Below are positions 57,423-64,000 of a stretch of DNA of 64,000 nucleotides, piece by piece. How positions within the stretch are numbered: position 1 is the stretch's first letter; each line of letters opens with the position of its first letter. The notes under the pieces were generated by a model that saw only the letters and a program-made list of their open reading frames with translations, ran no database searches and was not told the origin of the DNA. The stretch spans positions 28,660,608 to 28,724,607 of the forward strand of contig OX419762.1 of assembly GCA_948567375.1 (NCBI GenBank). The letters are read 5' to 3'. A program made the position numbers and the translations under genes. Origin of the DNA: Lunularia cruciata. Lineage: Eukaryota > Streptophyta > Marchantiopsida > Lunulariales > Lunulariaceae.

Positions 57423-58407
57423 TTGCACGTGTAACAGGTTAACACGTCTTACCTCTCTTCGAGGTCATCGAGATGTGATGAAGATCCTCAAAAGTTTTCA
57501 TAGTCAAAATATAAAGCCACTTGAGGATAGTATCGGTCGTCTTTGGCTCTTGTGGCGGTGATGATAGGTGCACATGTATTCAAATTTTCCTTGTCCTTAG
57601 GGGTATATTTTTGGGTCTGTTGGCTTTTAGTCCTTCAACCTGAATGCATACTCGTGCCTAAAGTCTACTCGTAGAGGATAGTTAAGCAATGTAAATTTCA
57701 TAGTCTAATCTCTGGATATGAAAATAGGAATCTCTCTGTCCTAGTTACTTCAACCAGTGAGTAAATCACTACCCCTATGGGAGGATCTTCTTTAGTTGAT
57801 TATCTTGTTAGCTTTGACAACTACGTCAATTACTTTGTGTGGATATCTTCAGAATATTGAGACCCTCAATCAATCTTGATTTGCTGCGACCGCTTATCGT
57901 CCCGAATAATCAGTATGATAAACGTGTGGAAGCTGTGTTAGACCAGGCTAAAGATGTACCTATCATGGAGCATCTGCTGACCAAATATCTGACCATTTTG
58001 GTTAGTTATCTCGTATCGTCAAATATTCTTTATGGTTTTAGCGTTTGGTCCATTGTTTAAAGTGAACAACTTAGCCTACCCTCACAAGTAGCATCGCTGC
58101 AAACAGAGCTACAATTCCAGAGTCTCCGATATTGTGCTGATGAACGGGGATCCTTTATCCCAAAGGCGACAATGCAACTCAAGTTAAGCAAAAATGTAAC
58201 CTTACCATTTTGACGCAATTATCATAAAACCATGAGAAAATAAAAAATATCCGGACGATCTTTAATCCCTTTTTTTCCCTCAAGGTACATTAAAACAACT
58301 GGTAATCGAGGATCCGGTTACCCATAGTCTAAGTTGGTCGTGTCTATCTGCATATTGAGCATTCTACAATTTTGAAGATTCTGCAAACAATCTACGTAGT
58401 GAGAAAT
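57423..58407. other. Stretch without a recognisable gene
   Basis: A 73-codon plus frame (57,839-58,060) is present but unrecognised. No RNA gene was seen. Confidence 0.4.
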
Positions 58408-58516
58408 GCGACCGCGTAGGATAAGAAGAAGGACCGGAAGACCCATCAATCCGTACAACCCCCATCGAGCCGTACATGGATAAGACACTAGGAGGTAAAA
58501 AGAGGTTAAACCCCAA
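58408..58516 (+). repeat. Family-D dispersed repeat, diverged
   Basis: GCGACCGCGTAGGATAAGAA, GGACCGGAAGACCCATCAAT and a partly duplicated CCCCATCGAGCCGTACATGG, then a GGTTAAACCCC block. Confidence 0.82.
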
Positions 58517-61500
58517 TATCGGTATGAGAAATTCCCCCACAGTAAGAAATTGAAAGAGAAACAAACTCGTGTGGACGTGGACCTTAACGTCCGTGAGGTA
58601 CTTCGTGTGAGCAAGGTGCAGCACTGTTGGACAAACATGCTAAAAGTGGCAAGTACCACGTAAGGACGAAGTTTGGTAAGTTGGCGGTTACCAAGTATTA
58701 CGTGGTAGCCATAGAATTACTGAAGACAGATATCTTTCTGAGTAGTCCACGCAATCTGCACGCAGAACCGGTCCAATAATGAGGAAGGTGTGTTCCGAAA
58801 AATCAAAGGATGTAGGTTCTTTCAACCTTGACGCAATTGAACAATTGTGTAATAGCCTCTTCTTTTCTCGAATCCATATCAAATGATAATTGATCAGAAA
58901 GAAGAAGTTGGATGGGGCCGGATATGATGGTCACCATCATGTCCGGTCACGTCAAACCTCTTGTACTTGGGTGGACTTGAAATTCCACCTTGTTGAAGAT
59001 TTGTTATAAATTATATAGGACATCAGGGTTTGATCTCCCCTGTTTGAATCTTGATGCAGGTCTCTATTGACTATAAAAGCTTTTAAAAACATATTCTTGA
59101 ACAAAACAAAAAATGTTGTGCTGGTTCGATTTCGGTTTAATCATAAGAAGTCTGGTTCCAGAAAACGAATTACATTTTGAGTAAGTTTTAGGTCAACTGT
59201 CATTTTTATACCGTCAGTTTGGTTTGGTTGCCACCCGATTAATTTGAGTGAATTTGTGAATAATCGGTTCAAGTCTAGTTCAGAATCGCACTTGAAAAGG
59301 AACCGCATAATTGTTATGCTAGTCACATTTTCGATCAGTTCAAATTCATATCTCCCTGGCTTGATAGACATAATTTTATAAGACTTAGGTTAAAAATGAG
59401 TTTGATTTCATGAGGGACCCTTTTTACAAGTGAAACTGTGGTTTCGGTTAAAGCTTACAAGTTGATGATTTGGTTCAGTTTGGTTTCTAGATTAGGAATT
59501 CAGAACTCAGCAATAAACTAGGAAAAAACCGAACCAGGGGCTGCAGCTAAGTAGATGGTTCTAAAGTAGCATATAAAGGCACTTGAACGTATAGCTTCTG
59601 TCAAAGGATTTTACTTAATGTTTAGTCATGTAATGATATTATATCACTTCTTTTAAATCCAGTGAGAAAAATACAACATAGGCGTTTACATAATTTCATC
59701 ACAATTCTAGTGGAGAAATTTAGTTTTTTAATCTCTTCAGGGTTTTATCGAGCATTAAAGTTTAGGTTTTGCTGGAGATGTATATCTTCGATGCTATTTA
59801 GCATCAGTTTGAATTCAAAACAATTCCATATTAAATACATTGTAAGACTATATATGGAAAATACATTAACCTTTCTCAATTTACTTAAATTGAAGAAAAG
59901 ACAAATTTCACGCAGTTACATATAGGTTTTTAGCTTGAATGATTTGGTGATTTGTTAAAAAATTACATGATGACTCATGATTTCAGGAATTTAAGGGAAG
60001 AAAATGGCGGATGTGAGAAACACCATATTGCAAATTTGCTAAGTTCATCAAAAATGAAATAGTCTTTATATTTTTTAAATTATTTTTAATATCTAATTTT
60101 CTACACACCTAAGCTTAAATAAAACTGAATACTTAAATATGATTCCAAATTAATAATTTTAAATACTAAGGACTCATTTAAATTTAGAGAATGATCAAGC
60201 CGAGGATGTGACCATCCTTAGCTATGTACATACTTTGCATTGTAGTGCCATCTTTAAAGTGAAGTATCTATACGAAACTTCATCCGGATCAAGAAAATTG
60301 AAATACTATAATGATTATTTCAAACGTGTAATTGAAAAAAACGTAAATTATCATTAACACAGTCATAGATATAGGTTTTTAGGTTTTAGAAATTTCTTTC
60401 TTGTATATGAAGCTGTCATTTATAAAGCATTACAAATTGTGTATATGATGATTCATTAGCAACTAAGTAAATAAGAAAATAGCTTGATTGTAGGTATTTA
60501 GGTATATTAACGTATCCTTAAGGATCTTCGAGTAAAATGTGCATTATTCTTTATCATTTCATTCTCCGCCAACATGCTTTTAAGGATTCAAATTTTTTTT
60601 CTCAAATTGTAAATGAATTACCGCTTTTCATGGAATTTGACAACCTTGAAAATTTTGAGGTGTTCACTAATTAAAAAACTTAGATTTGGAGACGACGAAA
60701 AAAATGTATTGTAGATTAGACGTTCTGGATATATTTATAGACTTAAATTGAAGCTTCATATGCTTAAAATATGATTTTTAGTTTGAAATAAAATAATTTC
60801 CCTAATGTATAAAGTTTGAAAGAAGTATTAAAACATATAATCAGGTTGAACTTGAAACAAGTAGACAAAGCTTAATAAGTCAGATCCGTGAATTTTCTCC
60901 ATTAACTAGCAATGAAAGTCTGGTACCAAGTATGGATCATTTTTAGGAAGGCCTAGTATAACAAAATTGCAGCTTCATCAAACAATCCATAAACCCCTCC
61001 TAGGCATACGGAAAACCTCTACAATATCAGCACGATGCGTATCATTCAAATATAATGGCTAGATAAGTGCACCTGAGCTCAGTAGCAACATACTAAATTG
61101 GAAGAAATTTTACGTTACAAATAAGATGAAATGTTAGACTACGTATCATTTCTTCATAAAACTTGTAGGTGACTGGTGACGAGGACCAAGATAGCTTATC
61201 TTGTTCTCGGATGGCACCTTCTACACATCATTGCCGAGCTTAACAAATAAATAAATCCAATTGGACTGCTATGGTTATATTGGAAGTGTATACCGTGAGA
61301 ACATAAACTACAAAGAGACCAAAATGTCACCACAAGCAATAGACGCCTTTAGAGTGATACTTGCCGCAGAACCCAATTGGTGCAACTCAATTACCAATCA
61401 AACATATTCCAAAGACTTTTTTCTCTTCTTTCCCAAAGACTTGGTTCCTTTCTTCAACAGTAAACCGACGATGATCTTTCGAGGTGCTGTTGACAAGTTC

Positions 61501-61981
61501 TTGTATGTCAAGACTTTGTCGTTTCCGAGACCAAGAAAACCGAGTGCATTTTGACCCTGCAGTCGTGCAACTCTACCATTGACCTTCACCGCATCTGAGT
61601 ACTACTATATCTGGCCTTCGTATCGCAGTAGTATGTACCAGCACTCTATTTTAGCATTATCAACCAACAACTGTATATAATAATGTAAAGATGAATATCG
61701 TCATCTAATTTAACCGGCTGGCAGGTACCTGTCAAGCAATTTGAGTAACTTTGAGCAGATAAACTTTACCCTCGGCAGTAAATCTCGGCAGTCCCTGCGA
61801 ACTCGTTCGCTGCAGCCGCCGAGTCGTGGAAGAGATAGCCGGTCGAGTTAAGTTTAGTGGCCGGTGAACGGGGGGTACTAACTAATAAAATCATGAAAGT
61901 TTCAGGGTATGAGTACTGTATGTGGACGCAACGTAGTAAAGAATCAACAAAACAGACTTGAGAGAAAGTAAAGAGAGAAAC
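58517..61981. other. AT-rich stretch, no confident gene
   Basis: Mostly AT-rich. A 97-codon plus frame at 61,261-61,554 is the best-composed open frame (possible inner start at 61,324) but matches no family I know and lacks clear splice partners. Confidence 0.4.
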
Positions 61982-62010
61982 GGCGACCGCGTAGAAAACA
62001 CGAAGGATGG
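61982..62010 (+). repeat. Family-D fragment
   Basis: GGCGACCGCGTAGAAAACAC then GAAGGATGG; a short direct repeat of the start of the copy at 62,075, in the same orientation. Confidence 0.8.
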
Positions 62011-62074
62011 GATGCCGTAGAAAAGAGAATGTAAAGTAGAACTCATGTTTAGACTATACGAAGAAATAATGAAA

Positions 62075-62163
62075 GGCGACCGCGTAGGAAAAACGAAGGA
62101 TGGGAAGACCCCATCGAGCCGTACAAGGGAGAGACAAAACAAAGGTAACATGGGGCTAAGCCC
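62075..62163 (+). repeat. Family-D dispersed repeat, best copy
   Basis: GGCGACCGCGTAGGAAAAAC, GAAGGATGGGAAGACCCCAT, CGAGCCGTACAAGGGAGAGA and GGTAACATGGGGCTAAGCCC, in order. The minus strand of this unit is open as part of a short frame (61,891-62,151), with a VRLDGVFPSFVFPTRSPF-type peptide also visible in other copies. Confidence 0.9.
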
Positions 62164-62663
62164 GAATAGAGTCAGCAGTACGAAGAAGGAAATGGTGAGA
62201 ATAAAACATGATTAGCTTAATTGTAAGGCTTAACCCGCTGATGGGAGAAAGGAAGGAACCCGAGCTACAGGAAGGAAGGAGGCAAGAGATGGGGGACACG
62301 GAGGGGATGAACCAGCGAGAGGTCGGTTAAGAGGAAAGAGAACATTCGTACATGTGCAAGAAAGAAATGCACAGAGAATAGCGCATTGTACTGTCGATCT
62401 TGGTCGGCTGTATCGATCTATTGTAGGATGTGCCTTTCGCTACACTGCCCCTTACTGCGCGATTAGTCTTTATTTCTCTTGCCGTTTCTTGATGATTCTT
62501 TCCGCAGCAAATCCCCCTCCTATTGCTTGTCTGCCTCCAGGTTTTCAAGTTTGATTGGTGTGAGTTGGCGACGTAAAGGCGTTATAAGGAAAGGGCGGTG
62601 GATGAGTATAAGCATTGGCAGATTTCGGGAGATGCCAATTGAGTAATCTTCTATAGATCAGCA
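62164..62663. other. Stretch without a recognisable gene
   Basis: Two overlapping short frames on opposite strands (62,354-62,554 plus; 62,327-62,548 minus) lie here; neither is convincing. Confidence 0.4.
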
Positions 62664-62735
62664 CACAAGCACGCACAGAGACACAGAGAGATAGAGACAG
62701 AGAGAGATAGAGACACAGAGACCGAGAGAGATTCC
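62664..62735 (+). repeat. GA/CA-rich simple repeat
   Basis: Runs of CACAGAGA, GAGATAGAGA and GAGAGA over about 70 bp. Such stretches are common in plant core promoters and 5' leaders, and a possible gene start follows at 63,705. Confidence 0.8.
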
Positions 62736-63704
62736 TCTTTTGTGTTTGTGAGGTCAGACAGAGGTCAGTGGGATAGTAGTTCAGGATCCTTTGAGCTGAA
62801 TCAATTTGGTCGTGTTAAGCAGCAGATTGTTCATATAGTAAAGACAATGGCGTTGGCCCCTCAGTGTCAATGAGGATGGTTGGAGAAAGTTAGGCATTCC
62901 TACATCTCTGACATCATCTGTCACGTACGTGGTCTATCTATTAAACCCTTGGTTTCAATTCTGTCACTTCCCCTGTGTGGCCGTGCCCATGAGGTTGTAA
63001 TTGCTGATTGTTCCATAATGTGGTGGAATCTAGCTTTGGGAGGTAAGTGAACTTCGGCTTCCGCTCAGCTGACGTGTCTGCAATCCTCTTTGATTGCTGA
63101 AGGCAGCGAATGACAGGTTCCGAGGACGTTTATACAAGGACTGAAGTGAAGCATAAAGGTTCTTGCTGTTAAGAACTGTTCAATGGGAACTTTTGTTCCG
63201 ATCGAGCGAATGCAGGGACAACGCTAGACAGGGACTTCCATGAAATTTGAGCTCTGCTGATTATTATCATAGGGTGATCTGAGGATGGGAGCTAGCAAGG
63301 ATCCTTGTGGCTGGTATTGCAACACCTTTGAGCTCTTCTTGTGATCAATTCCACAGAGAAGACTCTGTCGATCTTGTTTCTTTCCAAAGGTATGTCTATT
63401 GCTCCAGGAGCCGGGAAGATATTGTTTGAAGAAAGAAATTTGTTCCTGCAATTCAAATGTCTGCTCGATAGCAGGATTGGGAGGTTGAGGCTGTTTCCCT
63501 CGAGAGAGATTTCCCCCGGAGGATGGTGCAGAAGTGATTAGGCTTTATCTAAGGCTGTCATTCTTCGCGCATGCGCCTCTTTAAAAAACTTTTGATCATT
63601 CAACAGTCCAACGTGATATACTCCGGCGCCAACGAGTTGCCACAATTTAGACAGTCGAGTGGGAGAATCAGTCAACTACCAGAGCGGATCATCTGCCAAC
63701 CACA

Positions 63705-64000
63705 ATGACCATGGCCCCCAGGTCTGTTGGAATTTCTCAACCGACATCCTTTGGATTTCAAGCACTACAATCAACTGATATTCTTTTACAGTCACCAAAG
63801 TTGTACCCCGTTTCAGATTTATCTCATAACTCTGTCTCTCACTGCCAGTTGCTTACGTTGACATTCTAATCCACCTCACTGAACGATGCTTTATTTCAAA
63901 CCCGCTCTTGTGGGGAGAGGTCCAAAAGTTTAGTCCAAACCCTTCAGGATCAAAGCGAGATAGTTCACGTAAAACCCTGACTTCCTCATCTCCTGCAGGG
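63705..64000 (+). CDS. Possible 5' end of a gene, cut by the window edge
   Basis: ATGACCATGGCCCCC opens a 55-codon frame with a Ser/Gln/Thr-rich start (MTMAPRSVGISQPTSFGF) that resembles a plastid transit peptide. It ends in TAA at about 63,870. A second frame, open from about 63,830 to the window end, reads GEVQKFSPNPSGSKRDSSRK. The two may be parts of one broken or spliced N-terminus. No domain is visible and the continuation lies beyond the window, so this is only a candidate. It shares the MTMA start with the lipoxygenase at 15,312, which may be coincidence. Confidence 0.25.

Noticed and set aside
61891-62151. Minus frame containing VRLDGVFPSF
   Set aside because: The peptide recurs only because family-D repeats recur; no evidence of a protein-coding gene.
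1-64000. tRNA, rRNA or CRISPR features
   Set aside because: None recognised by eye; CRISPR is not expected in a nuclear plant genome, and the tandem arrays lack the repeat-spacer form. A tRNAscan run would be needed to exclude tRNAs.

Overview
The window is nuclear DNA of a land plant: intron-bearing genes with GT..AG splice sites, a plastid-type lipoxygenase, Ty3/gypsy retrotransposons primed by a tRNA-Met-like site, and long AT-rich intergenic DNA. A bryophyte (moss) or another seed-free plant fits best, because of the retroelement types and the divergent lipoxygenase, but that is inference and no species is assigned.

Layout. Positions 1-11,356 are nested retroelement debris: a minus-strand gypsy element (family B; its 5' LTR at 6961-7648) inserted in a plus-strand chromovirus relative (7649-11,356), and itself interrupted by a block of 327-bp and 105-bp tandem repeats (about 691-3829). 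Positions 11,357-15,250 show no gene. Positions 15,312-22,228 hold the one convincing host gene, a nine-exon lipoxygenase of 976 codons whose splice phases all close. A decayed pogo/Tigger-type transposase lies at 23,737-25,413 and a family-B solo LTR with a 5-bp target duplication at 25,706-26,454.

Positions 26,460-46,840 are a three-level nest. The oldest layer (family C, plus strand) is a decayed gypsy element with gag, protease, a cytosine-5 DNA methyltransferase domain, reverse transcriptase, RNase H, integrase and a C-terminal PHD finger. Its reverse transcriptase is split by a family-A chromovirus (33,068-44,360, minus strand, duplication AATTA). That copy is split by a second, nearly intact family-A element in the opposite orientation (35,321-40,949, duplication AAGGC). 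Family-A LTRs carry dense heat-shock-element-like arrays upstream of a TATA box, and gag and pol overlap in the -1 frame at a canonical slippery heptamer.

Positions 46,841-64,000 are mostly gene-poor and AT-rich, with strong inverted repeats, two local duplications and six copies of a short dispersed repeat (family D, two of them as an inverted pair). The last few hundred bases may hold the start of another gene.

The most notable system is family C, a retrotransposon carrying both a chromatin-modifying enzyme (DNA methyltransferase) and a chromatin reader (PHD finger). Next to it, family A uses a chromodomain and a heat-shock-like promoter. Both families carry parts that could connect them to host chromatin or stress regulation. 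Apart from the lipoxygenase, every protein-coding signal recognised here belongs to a mobile element, most of it decayed.
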